Assembly (NCBI RefSeq): GCF_010389155.1
Contig: NC_057768.1
Span: forward strand, 2,974,501 to 3,038,500
Direction of reading: 5' to 3'
DNA: 64,000 nucleotides
Source: Erigeron canadensis
Taxonomy: Eukaryota; Streptophyta; Magnoliopsida; Asterales; Asteraceae
The position numbers and the translations under genes were made by a program. Shown here piece after piece: positions 46,331 through 58,595 of the stretch; position 1 is the stretch's first letter, and each line of letters opens with the position of its first letter. The notes under the pieces were generated by a model, which saw nothing but the letters and a program-made list of their open reading frames with translations, was not told where the DNA came from and did no database searches.

Positions 46331-48216
46331 AGACATTAAATGTGTAGTTGGGCTAAATTCCAAGGACTCTTCATTAAGAATTTATTACTTTTGTTTGGCA
46401 AATAGGCAAATGATATAAGTCAAATGTAGTAGATCGATTTGATTAATTTGATATGAGTTGATATTTTTGCTGATTCATCGAAAAAGATTGATAATAAGTG
46501 TATTCTAACTTGGCCAAATAGTGGTATAAAATACTTTTAGTTCTGTTTTACTAGTCAATATTAAGAGATTTAAAATACGTTGTTTTAAGCGAGTCTACGT
46601 TACAAAGTTCATCATAAGACTTTTTATGAAGAAGTAAAACTTCTTGCCAGTAGACGATTTGTTAAAATAAATGTACTTTATGTTTTTAGCCATTTAAAAG
46701 AAATGGTTGTTCTTGATATTTTTTTTATAGTTTCTTCGTAAAAGCTTTTTTCTCCAAAGCAATATATGCACGACATTAGAATACCCCTAGTATGGTAGTA
46801 AACATTACTATTACTAATATTCTTATTGTTTATCATGGTGTATATATAATAATATTAGTAACGATCATGGTTATGAATAGTAGATCGAGGAACTCGTACC
46901 CATGATATTATGTTTTGCAAATGAAAATCATATATGGTTTTATTAGTAACTAAGGATTGTTTAAATATCTCAAATACTTCAGCAAATTACATTATGAGAT
47001 TCAAAAGCTTGAATTTATACCAAACCTCTGAAAGCACAATAATCACGTGAGCTGAGGGATCAAAAGCTCGAGCTCCATTCATAACTATTTCAAATTTTAA
47101 CTTTAAGGGTTTGGGCTCGGGATCAAACGCAATAGCAGCTATCCGATAGAAACCCGAGCTCAAATTATTCGATAAAAGCTCGAGCTCGAGTTATTTGAAG
47201 AAAAGCTTGACTTGGTTGCAATCCTATCCGAAACCTGCGACCGATCACCATTAATCTTGATGGATGAGGATCCTTTAAAATCGCTTTCAACTTTTTTATC
47301 AAAGTTGAAAGCATCTTGACCTTTGGATTGAAATCAAGAGTCAAGATTAAAAGATCTTTGAATTTTAACTTTTGATTTTTAATTCAAGGATTAGGATCAT
47401 CAACTTTACTAATAAAGTTATAAATAACTTAAAGATCCTCATCCGATCTTAGACATAAGTCCGCATGGATATATTCATTCATATATAATATATACACTTC
47501 TTTTTAAATGTATCAATTGTTCAAGTATCATGACTTAGACAAAATAAAGTATGAAGTGTTGTGAAAAGAAAAAGGCTGAGAATTAGATTAGTCAACCATA
47601 TGAAGTGCATGCTTTCAGTAATTGATTACCCATGCAAAAGTGATTAATGCCAACCAAGGAGAAAAGGACAAGTCTATAATTGTTAAAGTTTGATAATTAC
47701 ACTCTACTCATTCATAATCATCATAATGTTTTGACTTTCTCCCTGGAATCATCTCCATGTCTCACTTTCCATTTGCCTTTCTTAAGTGGGATTCTTTTCT
47801 TCTTTTGCCTTTATGCTACTAAACTCCATTAAGTACAATCCCCATCAAAAGCATACCAAACACTATTTTTATTTAACATTAAACATATATTACATTAACA
47901 CCTATCTCAGAACAGTTACCAAAAGGTAGCCTAGTGGTCAGATATTTAATTTGTTTACAAAATATTTCAGGTTTGAACCTTGCTAGACAATATACATAAC
48001 TGAATCTAATATTATCATATAAACATAATTATCATAAGATCATGCATAGGTAAGAGCAACTTATCTTTCCCAGAAAGACTATGTGTTAGAACCACATCAA
48101 GAGGGCTAGAAAAGGATGAACAAAAAAGCTGCAAAAAACTCACGATAACCGCGACAATAGTCCCTCCTAGAAAACGAGATAAACAAGTACATGAAAATAT
48201 AACGGAGGAGAGATCT
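46331..48216. other. AT-rich intergenic DNA, 3' flank of the CDCA7-like gene
   Basis: No gene. 47060-47200 has repeated agctcgagctc phrases, a common decayed plant repeat. A small inverted-repeat element is listed separately. Confidence 0.4.
47261..47446. mobile_element. Short MITE with inverted ends
   Basis: About 186 bp. The left end tggatgaggatcctttaaa pairs with the right end ttaaagatcctcatccga. Further inside, ttcaacttttttatcaaagttgaa is a second dyad, so the whole can fold. No target duplication was identified. Confidence 0.5.
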
Positions 48217-51200
48217 TCAAGCGCACTTGCGTCTGGACCTGAGTCTTCCAGCGATACTATTCTCTATTGGGACAGTAGTACCACGTTTTTTTCGTGACCC
48301 TGGCTTGGTTTCTGGAGTCACTACGATGGTTTTAGTTTCGTCATCTGTTCCGTTGACTTTAAACTCAACATTTGACAACTCTAAATGGACTTCAGATTCG
48401 TTAACCATGTTCTTGTTTTCAGTTTTACATACATCAATTCTGGAGTCACTACGATGGTTTCTGAGTCTTCCAGCAATACTATTCTCTCTGGGGACTGTAG
48501 TACCACGTTTTTTTCGTGACCCTGGCTTGGTTTCTAGAGTCACTACGATGGTTTTAGCTTCGGCATCTGTTCCGTTGACTTTAGACTCAACATTTGACAA
48601 CTCTAAATGGACTTTAGATTCGTTAACCATGTTCTTGCTTTCAGTTTCACATACATCAATTCGAGCCCCAAAACTCCTGTTTTCTGATTCATTAGCATCA
48701 TCATCTGTGTCATTGACTTTAGATTCAACATTTGTCAGCTCCACACGGACTTCAGATTCATTGACCTTGTTCTTGTTCTCAGTTTCACATACATCATTTC
48801 CTGCTCCAAGATTCTTGTTTTTGGATTCTTGATCACATACTAGTTTGATATTGTTGCAGAAAGGTTCATCTGATTGCATTTCAGAAGGCTTTTCATCCTT
48901 AATGGCTTTATCTGTTACAACACCATCTTCAGACTCGACCGCTGCCTCTGGATTCTTGTGTTTTGACTCCTCGATGTTTTCATTTTTTGCAACATCATCT
49001 TTAGACTCTACCTCTTCACTTGAAAAGGACAGTGACCTTTTAGCAGTAACTGGTGTTTTAGACTCCTCTTTCTTCTCTGAATTTGGGTCTGATCGACGGG
49101 TTTGAATGAGATAATGGGCAACTGACTTGTACCCCAGACTTGAAATCTAGTAAAAAGCCAAAATAAATAGGATTTACAAATTAATTATGTTTTTCTTTTC
49201 AAAAGAAAGAAGTTCTGACAATACAATTGATAATTATATAATAAAACTCTTAGCAATTTATGTTAACTACAAAAATTGAAGGTGAATTTAAGGTAAGAAC
49301 GCACCTTGCGATACATAATCCCAGTGGGAGCCCAGCCTTTTGCTTGTCGGCACAAACTGCAATTACAAATTCCACGACAGACGGGACATATCCAATCTGG
49401 ATTTTGCATTGCTTCAAGTACATTCTCCCCATATCTGTATATACATAGTAATATCATCAGGATATGTAACTTTCAAGCATGATTCCCAACAATGCTAACT
49501 TCAAACTGGTAAGTTATAATACGACTCCAGATGAGGCAGTGGCAGTTGGGCCAATCCACCAACACATTTTTATTCATTTATTTGAATTCCATTTACAGAT
49601 AACATATTAGGCCATTCCCAGTAAGCCGTTGTGGGACTATTCTTCTTCACATCCTCCCACAACGCCAATGGCAGCGACACGTATTGGCCGCATCGTGGGA
49701 GAGGTATTCCTCCGGACTGCTCGATGAGAGTGGGATGGGGCCAAAAAACTTTATACGCCAATCAAACTTTTATTTTTTAATATTATTTCTTTTGTAGAGG
49801 ATGAGGTATTGATGGTAGGGGGTGTTCTTGGAAAGGAAGAGGTGATGATCAGCAGAAGAATAGGGGGTGTGTGTTTCTTATTGGGAGAGACCTAAACAGG
49901 TTTATAAAAGTTATATATTCACTCATACAATTATCAATTTTTCTATGGAAGTATTTTAAAAACACGTAAAGAATGAACTTTCCCTGGCTGGCTCTTTGAC
50001 CTGTTTCCATTTAGCCTAAGTTCTACAAGTATATATCCGTTTGACCCCTTGGAGATATACATACAACCCAAATCAATTATCTATAGACTCATGAGCCAAA
50101 AGTAACACCAATAACTAAAACTCGATAAAGAAGGAATCGATGTTTATATTCCTGTTTCTATTAATTAATTGTAAAGGGCATACCTCATATATAAACAGTC
50201 TCCACAAAACTGCCCCTGAACTAGGTTGCATTGGATACAGTGTGTACGATGACCAAGTGTTTTTTGCCTGCAATAAATTCAAGTTACGTAAACCATCTAG
50301 ATATGTAATAATTATCTGTAGATTTAAGCAAACCATTATAGAATTCAGGAAAAAAACTATCATAGAACTATAGAAGAAACTTCAACTTGATACCTGCATT
50401 GGTGACAAGTCTTTCCTCTAACTGGATCATATATCTTCTTGCCATCTTTTCCATATCCATCGACAAAGAGAGTCCACTCCATTTTAGCCTCGCCCAACAG
50501 CTTTTCGTGTTCTTCTGTGTAAACCTCGGGCCTGGAGTTCTCCATCATTAATATGTCATAACCTTCGTTGCCTTTTTTTGGCACAACAGCCTCAGTGTAG
50601 CTAACTGCTGGTGTGTTCTGCAACCTGCATATAGCAAAAACATCTTATATTTAGACATCAAAAAGTTAGACGCAATAACATTCGACTCAGTTTTACCAAC
50701 CACCCCGGCTAAATATATACACACACCCATATTAAACTTAGAAGCAGAGTGTATACCTTTATATTAAAACCGATATATGAACAAGAGATTACATATTCCA
50801 AATTGGCACAACCTAAAAATGCGACATTCTAGGGGACGATGAATAATCATAATCTAAAGATATAAAACATTCAGCCCTTCTATTTTGCTTTTAAAATCTT
50901 TACTTCATAAATTCTATATGAAGACTTGTGTGCAGTCACATACAGCCCCCATGAATACTTACTCCGCACACCCAATGTTTTTCTTCATACACCAACTATA
51001 TTGAAGCTTGGAAAAAGTCCACAACAAACAACCAATGTAATCCCCATAAAACTATAGACATTAACAACTCATCACATATAAAATTCAAGTATCCCGCCTA
51101 TGCAGGGATTGTAAAATCACATATATATAGATTTCAAAATTATTTAATGACATCTTCATAGGACCATAATTTTCAACAATGGTCAAATACTTTACACCAA

Positions 51201-51757
51201 ATTTTCACTGATATTAACTAAGTTTAGACCGAGTTTTGACCAAAGTAACTTTTTGCTTTTCTCGATTCAACTTGACTCTCCTAGGTTACTTTGAACATAA
51301 ACACCCAAAATCCATCATCATTAAAATAAAAAAGTTAAAAAATTATAAATAAAAAAAAAAAGAAAAAAAGTTTTGACCTTGATGAACGGCGAGTGGGGCC
51401 AGATGATGGCAAAGGGGTTGAAGAAATAGAGCCGTTATTATTCTGATTTGATAAAAAGGGCTTATTATTATTATTATTGAAATTCTTTTTTCTGTTAGCA
51501 TTATTTGGTTTGATAGATTTCAACTTGAGTGAAAGATCAAAAATGCCAAATTTTTGCATCCTTTCCAAGTTTTCTTTTATTCTTTCTTCTCTACACTTTT
51601 CATAATCTGATGATGATGATGAATTTAATACATTATTATTATTATTAGAGTTATTCATATCAGCAGCAGTAATAGAAATATTTTTGTTGGTATTCATTGT
51701 CACCATTGTTGTGTCTAAAACTGTGTTTTGGTGGGTATGTGTTGTGTTTTGTGACAA
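48217..51757 (-). CDS. CDCA7-like zinc-finger protein (zf-4CXXC_R1)
   Basis: Five exons, all with GT-AG introns in phase: 51757-51378, 50624-50394, 50267-50184, 49434-49305, 49146-48217; 584 residues. The N-terminus is Asn/Ser-rich, then REERIKENLERMQKFGIFDL. Residues about 198-275 form the 4CXXC_R1 zinc finger: KTCHQCRQKTLGHRTHCIQC, FCGDCLYMRYGENV, WICPVCRGICNCSLCRQ, GWAPTGIMYRK. In animals CDCA7 recruits the HELLS/DDM1 chromatin remodeller to keep DNA methylation; Arabidopsis homologues (At2g23530 and At4g37110, from memory) are annotated as MAO-A repressor R1 zinc-finger proteins. A nuclear chromatin role is likely. The long acidic C-terminal tail (276-584) ends in a 74-residue unit present twice, each with a basic KPGSRKKRG patch resembling an AT hook. 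The nearest real upstream gene is the MOCOS-like gene at 30907-33809, same strand order as in Arabidopsis. Confidence 0.93.
48220..48663 (-). repeat. 222-bp tandem duplication in the last CDCA7-like exon
   Basis: Copy 1 is 48663-48442 and copy 2 is 48441-48220 (codons 437-510 and 511-584). The copies are nearly identical in DNA and in protein (RIDVC.TE.KNMVNES at the start, GTTVP.ENSIAGRLR near the end). A third, diverged and shorter relative (NDVCETENKNKVNESEV) lies just before, at about codons 390-436. Confidence 0.9.
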
Positions 51758-52344
51758 AAATGGGGAATTACATTTGTTGGTAACGGTCGGATATTATGTT
51801 TTTTTCCATCGGGGGTTGGGTGGCCTCGTTTTGTGTGGAATGTGAAAAGACTTTGTACAGTTGTATTTGAAATTGGGCTTTTGATTTGGGTTTAGAAAGA
51901 AACTCATTCTTGGGCTTATTGGAAGTATAATTTGTTTTTCTTTGGTTTGTTTTTTCCATATATCATTGTATCAAGCAGTTGAGGAAGTAATTTACCAAAG
52001 TAAAATTAAATCTAACGGATTTTTCTAATAATTTTTTGAAGTGTGATGACCCGTATAGCACAATTTTTCGGCTATAACATGACTTACTGTACAATATATT
52101 GTGAAATACATTTAATGATGTATGGTTAGAAAATGTGGTATACGAACTATTTACCAATTGCTAAACAAATAGTTTGATGAAATAAACTAAAATGTATATT
52201 GTTAGCTTATTCTATAGTATATGGTGCTTTATATACGTCAAATAAATTATGACACATCTCTCTCTCTCAAATTTTGTAAACGAGTACCAGAGGCTTCATT
52301 CAGCCTTGAAAAACATAGTCAAAATCTATTTAATTAGTAACTAA
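51758..52344. other. Upstream region of the CDCA7-like gene
   Basis: Non-coding. Should hold the promoter and 5' UTR of the minus-strand gene that starts at 51757. No core element was assigned. Confidence 0.4.
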
Positions 52345-53236
52345 GAGCATAGGGTATGGGAGGCTGACCCCGACCCCGAATCCTACATGGCAATCTGGCA
52401 CCGGACCACTCACTATTCCCCTCCTTCTCGGCGCCGACCCTTGGTTCGGGGTTCTTCGTCTGCACGCCGATGCTCGGCGTTCTTTTCTTTACCTTTAATT
52501 ATTTTCTTTGTTCTAATAATATACATATATTAAGTATTCTCTGTATATTATCTATATATATATATATAAATATAACTCACCGACAAACTAGATATAAGAT
52601 CAGTGGCGGAGTCAAAGGGGGCTAGCCGGAAGTAAATACTGTTATGTTTTGGAATGGGAATGAAATTAGTCGGAAATGGTATTTGACTATTTGAGTTGTA
52701 GATCTAGATAATACTGTATCTAGATACTAATTTTTATAACACTTTTCATTTTAGCCCCTGAACTATTAGTAAGTATTTTTTTTAATCTTATTCTTGTAAA
52801 GCATATTTTATTTTAACTTGTATATACTTCATTACTACATACTACATAGAGGAGGAAAGACCAAAAGAGTGTAATCTGTAATGGGTAAAATGTGGATGCA
52901 AGGTTAATTGAAAATTAACAAAGTGAATGTTTTGAGGCCTTCTCGTATTAATCCATTAGAAATTTTTATTTATAGCACTTAACTGATAATAATATTTAGA
53001 TACTAAGACTTAAAATGATAAGATAAACGAAATTTAAAAAGAAGTTTAAAAAGTAATTTATATTTATAAAAGTAAAAGTTATGTAATTTACAAGAGTAAA
53101 TAAAGTAAATAAAAAAGAAGTTGGTGTTCTGCGTTCTGTATGGTTCTGCATCTATAATGGCTCAAAACTGATAAAGTGAATAAAGCTGATGTGGCATTCT
53201 GGATAGTTCTGCATTGTAGAACCATACCTGATGCTC
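52345..53236. mobile_element. Non-autonomous PIF/Harbinger-type element
   Basis: 892 bp with inverted ends GAGCATAGGGTATGG and (reverse complement) GAGCATCAGGTATGG, 13 of 15 identical, and a TAA target duplication (52342-52344 and 53237-53239), the three-base duplication typical of PIF/Harbinger. The left part is GC-rich (gaccccgaccccgaa, ttcggggttcttcg). At 52611 it contains the start of a hAT-like sequence (cagtggcggag), perhaps a nested insertion. Confidence 0.7.
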
Positions 53237-54269
53237 TAAAAGCCATGAGAAATGAAAAAATTATCAAAAATCACCACCCAAAGTCAGGAACTCTCATAAC
53301 AATAATAAAAACAAAACAAAAAACTGATGATGCATTATTCGTAGATCATGTTAGTTGCATATATTAGTTTTTGAGTACTTATAACTTATGCTAATCAAAT
53401 TATATACTTGTTGTATTTAGGTAAAAGTTTTTAGCTACTAAAAATTTATGTTTGTTTCATTGGTATGAAATGCTTACTGAAAGTCTGAAACCGGTTCTTT
53501 TATAGATTATACTAGTCTTAAAAATTTGATCTATTGAAGACGTATGTATAGCGTTTGATGTCCAATGTATCTTTTTGAACCCAATAAAATATGACACGTA
53601 CCAAATTTCCAAATGTAATTCATCTATAACCTGACCATGCCATAATTAATAGAATAAGTTTTACATTTGGCAATATCATATTCAATAGAAAAAGTTTCAA
53701 AACAATAAAACAGATAGTCAAATTTGGAACTTATGTAATAAAATCGTTATGTTTGTTTTTTGAACGGCAGAAATAAACCATTGTATCTTAGAAGAAAATA
53801 ATATATAATTTCTTTTGTATAACATGAGCTAAACAAACTTTTTTTTTCCCCGAACATTTTCATTTCACCATACGAGCATAATACCTATGCGTTGCGACAG
53901 AATTTTATAACTACTTTTTTGTATGAATACATTGGTTACAGAGTGTGTCAAAAATGTAGATTATGAGATTTTGTTGATTGTTTTAAATCCATATAGAAAA
54001 ATCAATGTTAATTAAATTAGAATCAACTACAAATGGATAACAAAAATAGTGAACTATTATAATAAAGCAAAAAACAAACCAATATAATATGAGGAAGGGA
54101 ATATGAGGCTGTTAGACACCTAAGTTGGGTAAAAAACCCCTCACACACCTTTTTTTAAAACATAAAAATCATGGAGGTCAATCATTTATTCAAAATATTA
54201 AAATATTTGTATGTGAGGAGTTTTCACCCAAGTTTAGTGCATAACAACCTCATACTCACTTTTCTCATA
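53237..54269. other. AT-rich spacer with one Helitron-like terminus
   Basis: No gene. At about 53871-53900, tacgagcataatacctatgcgttgcgac resembles the 3' terminal region of the local Helitrons in reverse orientation; the matching start was not identified. Confidence 0.35.
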
Positions 54270-54557
54270 CGAGCATGCTACCCACGCAATGCGGCGGCGA
54301 TGATAGTGACAGTGATGTGGTGGTATAGACGGATGGTGGCGGCGGCGCCGGCGACCACTAATGGTAGCCGATGCGTCAAGTGGTGTAATTTGGTATAAAA
54401 ATATTGATTTAAAAGAGTAGTGAATATCTATTAGGAGATAATGGAATAATTGTGTAAATTAATTCATTAGGGATAAAATGATAATTTTGCATGTCCCAAA
54501 AATGTTAACTTTTCAACATGTTGGTATAATTTTTATATAGTAGTATAGAAGTATAGA
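54270..54557 (-). mobile_element. Helitron-like non-autonomous element
   Basis: In reverse orientation it starts TCTATACTTCTATACTACTA (from 54557, T following) and ends in a GC-rich region, ccgccgcattgcgtgggtagcatgctcg. This is the same terminal layout as at 55818-56398, but the CTAG end has decayed. The middle has tggcggcggcgccggcg, a GC-rich core. Confidence 0.55.
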
Positions 54558-54747
54558 TAATATTTATACATACACTAAATAGTGTTGTAGTTTGTGAGGG
54601 CATTTTGGGAATCAAAAAGATGTTGAAAGAGGCATTTTGGAAGCAAAACATATGTTTAAAGTCTTAATTTATATCTTTTTATAAGTGGTTAAAGATAAAG
54701 ATATACCATTAACGGAGACGGCTATATGCCTATATCTATATTTATAT

Positions 54748-55174
54748 TCTAAAGCATTTTGGCTTTTTTTTAAGAAAAGATGAACTCCCTAAATTACCCT
54801 TTTTTTTTTTACTAATTTAAACATCTCTATCTAATATACCTTTAAATCTAAATCACTCATTTTCCACTCTCTTCTCAAATCTCAACCACTCATTTTTTTT
54901 ATCTCCCCCATAAATTATTTTATTTCTCTAATTTATTCAAAATCTTTTATCTCAAAAACCGTATAGCGATAAATTATAAAAATTATATGGGTGTTCTTAA
55001 AATTTTATGTTCTTTCATTAAAGAGGTCATTCGATATACTTTCGATGAATTTTTAAATCCGAGGGCGGAGCCCGTACAGCTAAGACATTTGGCTATCACA
55101 CTCTATAACTTATCACCTCCTATGACCTATCACCCCACCATCTCGCCGCCGCAACGCGCATGTACTTTCGCTTG
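54748..55174 (+). mobile_element. Helitron-like non-autonomous element
   Basis: Forward orientation: TC start near 54748 (tctaaagcattttggc, close to the start at 29020), pyrimidine-rich middle, then a GC-rich end (tcgccgccgcaacgcgcatgtac). No clear CTAG. Boundaries are approximate. Confidence 0.45.
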
Positions 55175-55794
55175 TAAATAAAAATATGGAAAATGATTAC
55201 TTAACCTAAAAAACCAACCAAATGATCAACCTAAGAACATGATAATAACATTTTGCATAATCAAAGAAAGAGATTAAGAAAAATGATGAATGGATTACAC
55301 TTGTCATATAATAAAGATTTTAAGTAGATTATTAGGTTGATATACATTATACATTATATAAATATAAATTGGTCGTAAAACTCACAAAATGAAACAAGTC
55401 ACAAACTGACAAACGCCAAACTAGTCAGGTATTTAGTTCCACTGAATAGCGTGGTTACATATAAGCAACGAGCTTATGAACAGGAACACCAATCTAGGAA
55501 ATTTTTTTTTTTTTTTTGTATATTATAAGCTAAAATTTGGAACTTGTTGAAAATTTGATCATGAATAGGTATACGCGTGCCATACAATACTGAACTAAAT
55601 CTCCGACACTTTTGACTCATAAGTCCAAGCCCAGGGTCTATGAATGCTTATCATGTTCACCAACCACACCCTTCTTCTTTTCTCTCTAACATGAGACATG
55701 AGTCCATGACATAAAAAAAAAATATTTTGGACTTCATAATATCTACAAGGTGTTAGATACTTTAATTGGCTTATTTACTTCCATTCTTATCTTT
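55175..55794. other. AT-rich intergenic DNA
   Basis: No gene or element recognised; poly-T at 55501-55517. Confidence 0.4.
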
Positions 55795-55817
55795 TAGTTG
55801 AATTTATATTTGAAGGA

Positions 55818-56096
55818 CTAGCACGTTACCGGCACAATGCAGCGGTGGTTGTGACAATGCCGTTGTAGTGGGGGGCCGAGTGTTGGTGGCGGAGACGACG
55901 TCGAGTAGTGTGGATAATTGATGTAAATGGTTAATGAAAATATATTAAAGAATAAAGGATTGGTAGTGTAAATTAATCATTAATGTTATGGGATAGTGTA
56001 TATTGAAATACTTTAAGGGGTGCTAAGTGAAAATATTACATATTTTCAACACTTCCATAAATAAAAGAGGCTATTTCTTTTATAATATAGTATAGA
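55818..56096 (-). mobile_element. Non-autonomous Helitron, copy 1 (279 bp)
   Basis: In reverse orientation it starts TCTATACTATATTATAAAAG at 56096 and ends with a GC-rich hairpin region and CTAG (55821-55818). The neighbours are A at 55817 and T at 56097, the expected A/T site. Confidence 0.75.
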
Positions 56097-56119
56097 TAGT
56101 TGAATTTATATTTGAAGTA

Positions 56120-56398
56120 CTAGCACGTTACCCGCGCAATGCAGCGGTGGTCGTGACAATGCCGTTGTAATAGGGGGCCGAGTGTTGGTGGTGGAGACGG
56201 CGTCGAGTGGTGTGGATAATTGATGTAAATGATTAATGAAAATATATTAAAGAATAAAGGATTGGTAGTGTAAATTAATCATTAATGTTATGGGGTAGTA
56301 TATATTGAAATATTTTAAGGGGTGCTAAGTGAAAATATTACATATTTTCAACACTTCCATAAATAAAAGAGGCTATTTCTTTTATAATATAGTATAGA
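56120..56398 (-). mobile_element. Non-autonomous Helitron, copy 2 (279 bp)
   Basis: Same structure as copy 1: start TC at 56398, CTAG at 56123-56120, neighbours A at 56119 and T at 56399. The hairpin region reads acccgcgcaatgcagcgg. A further Helitron-like 3' scrap (tacctgcgcaaagtggtgg) follows at 56402. Confidence 0.75.
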
Positions 56399-56679
56399 TG
56401 ATACCTGCGCAAAGTGGTGGTGGTGTCCGCGACGGCGGTCTGGTGGAAGGTTGAAAGTCATTTTTCACTTTCTATAGAACTTGAAAAACCACTTTAAATA
56501 GGGGTATATATCTCAATCTTCTTCATACATTAATACCCCGTTAAAATCGAATATATGTGAAAGATGATGCAAGTTACCCTTTATTTTACCTTTTTCATGT
56601 CTATCATTAGAATTTCATTTATTTAATCGTCTAAGAAAACAACTTTCCTTGCATGATTATATATATATATATATAATAT

Positions 56680-57330
56680 ATAGAGGAAAGTTATTTTTAG
56701 TACAAGAGTTTAAAAAAGTACAAGGTATTTTCTCATTTTTCTTCCTTCTTCCTTCCATCTCCGACCACCACCACCACTACCATGATCCTCCGGCGACGAC
56801 GACCATCTCCGGCGAGAGTTGAGTTACACATGTGTAAGTACAACTTTTTTTTAGCATTTTAGGGACTAAAATTTCTAGGTTTTTTCCTTCGCGGGACAAC
56901 CACCACCAGCCACCATCATCTCCGACCACCCCAACCACGGCGCCGGTGCCGACATCAAGGGCTTCGCTCGTACCGTAGCAAATCGTCACCATCTCTTGGA
57001 TCGCCGCCCATCAAATCCATACGATTCCCATATGCGTCCCTTGATGGTCAGCTTAGAACGGATGAGGACCTCAGGCCAGTACCGTATCCACCCGAAAACG
57101 AACCTAATTCTCGCCGGAAAGTTAACTTACACATGTGTAAGTTGTAGTTACACATGTGTAAGTCTCGCCGGAGATGGTCGCCGTCGCCAGAGAATCATGG
57201 TAGTGGTCGGAGATGATCATGGTGGTGGTGGTGGTGGTGGTCGGAGATGGAAGGAACAAGCATGTGTAAGTTAACTTAGACATGTACTTTTTGTACTTTT
57301 TTAAATGCTTGTACTATAAATAACCCACCC
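56680..57330. mobile_element. Inverted-repeat element with GC-rich arms
   Basis: The left end ttatttttagtacaagagtttaaaaaagtacaag pairs with the right end (reverse complement of 57290-57326), ttatttatagtacaagcatttaaaaaagtacaa. Inside, arms continue as clinical-looking GC-rich dyads: atctccgaccaccaccacca against tggtggtggtggtcggagat, and several copies of acacatgtgtaa, itself a palindrome. Open frames here are low-complexity artefacts. Probably a MITE or foldback element; no target duplication was identified. Confidence 0.6.
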
Positions 57331-57849
57331 CTATATATATATATATCTACATTATAAAACAGTAGTTAACCGAGCCTTCTAAAGCACTCCTCAAAACTAA
57401 AGTTATGTTTAAACATTGCCACGTAGGATTTATCCTATGTGGCATCTCCATATTTTTTTAACAATATTGTATAAATTTAATACAAAATATTGAATAAAAA
57501 CAATATAATAACAAATCAAATCTCATACTCCTATATTTTAAAAGAAAATCCCGTACATGAAAAATACAAAATATTCATAATATCAAATCAAATCTTATAC
57601 TTCTATATTAATTATAAAAATCATAAAGAATCACGTACATGAAAAAAAGAATACTTATATCTAAATCTACTTTTACTCCAAAGTTTTCAAATGAAAAAAA
57701 AAAAATCTATTTTTGGAATAGTTTTGAGCATGAAATTGCATGGACTTTCAACTATTTGAAATTATAGCTAGATTATATAAAAGTTTTGTAAAAAATATAT
57801 AAACTATATCAAAATTTAGAAATCATATGAAAATATTATTATTATTAGA

Positions 57850-58008
57850 TTATATATAACAAAACAATGTTGTTCGTGTCCTTCCTTCTCTTGGCCGAAC
57901 ATATAAAATAAAGTAACCGAAATTAATTATATATAACAAAACAATTTTGTTGTTCGTGTCCTTCCTTCTCTTGGCCGAACATATAAAATAAAGTAACCGA
58001 AATTGGTT
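57850..58008. repeat. ~78-bp tandem duplication
   Basis: The phrase ttatatataacaaaacaa, tgttcgtgtccttccttctc, ttggccgaacatataaaata, aagtaaccgaaatt occurs twice in direct succession (57850-57927 and 57928-58008), the second three bases longer (ttttgttg). Confidence 0.85.
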
Positions 58009-58595
58009 TGTATTCTAGCACAAAACAAAGTCTATTATATAATGATAATAATTGTTACTTGAGTTTTATAAATGAGTTTCTTGGTTGACAGAGATAAAAT
58101 ACTTTATTTCTTGATTGTGTTTGAGATTATATTTTTTTCATCACTACATAAGGTATTTCCTTCATATCTTCAGCATAACTAAAAGCAAAAACTATAATGA
58201 ATTTCTCTTATTTATCTTATTGGTTTTTTACCTATATGTATTATATTTATGTGTATGTTATATGAATAAATTGTTGTCATGTTTAGTATTTTGTTTTGTA
58301 CATATAATTACATTTGATGAATAGATAGGCATGCTACATATTTCCACTTTCATTGTTGCTATCTATTATTATTGAATAGAGTAATATATGTTACAATCTT
58401 TTTTTAATAACCTATGTAGTAAAGTCCAGATTCAGCGCATGTTGTTTAATCTTTTTGTTGACCGGTTTTATTGTTAACCATAATATGAAAATAAAATAGC
58501 CAACAAATGATATAATTGTATAGATTAACACAAAATACTTTTAATAATTATCAATATCCACATCTAAATTGTGGTTAAAAAAAAATATCCATATC

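Larger units (their letters stand above)
55795..56398. repeat. Two tandem 302-bp units, each with a Helitron
   Basis: Unit 1 is 55795-56096 and unit 2 is 56097-56398. Both start tagttgaatttatatttgaag, a flank outside the Helitron, and continue with the whole element, with only a few substitutions. Confidence 0.85.

Noticed and set aside
48227..48832. Long open frame on the plus strand opposite the CDCA7-like gene
   Set aside because: It is the antisense shadow of the last exon; the repeated coding unit keeps it open. No domain is seen.
56777..57274. Two open frames with Gly/Val- and Arg-rich text
   Set aside because: They lie in the GC-rich arms of an inverted-repeat element; composition explains them.
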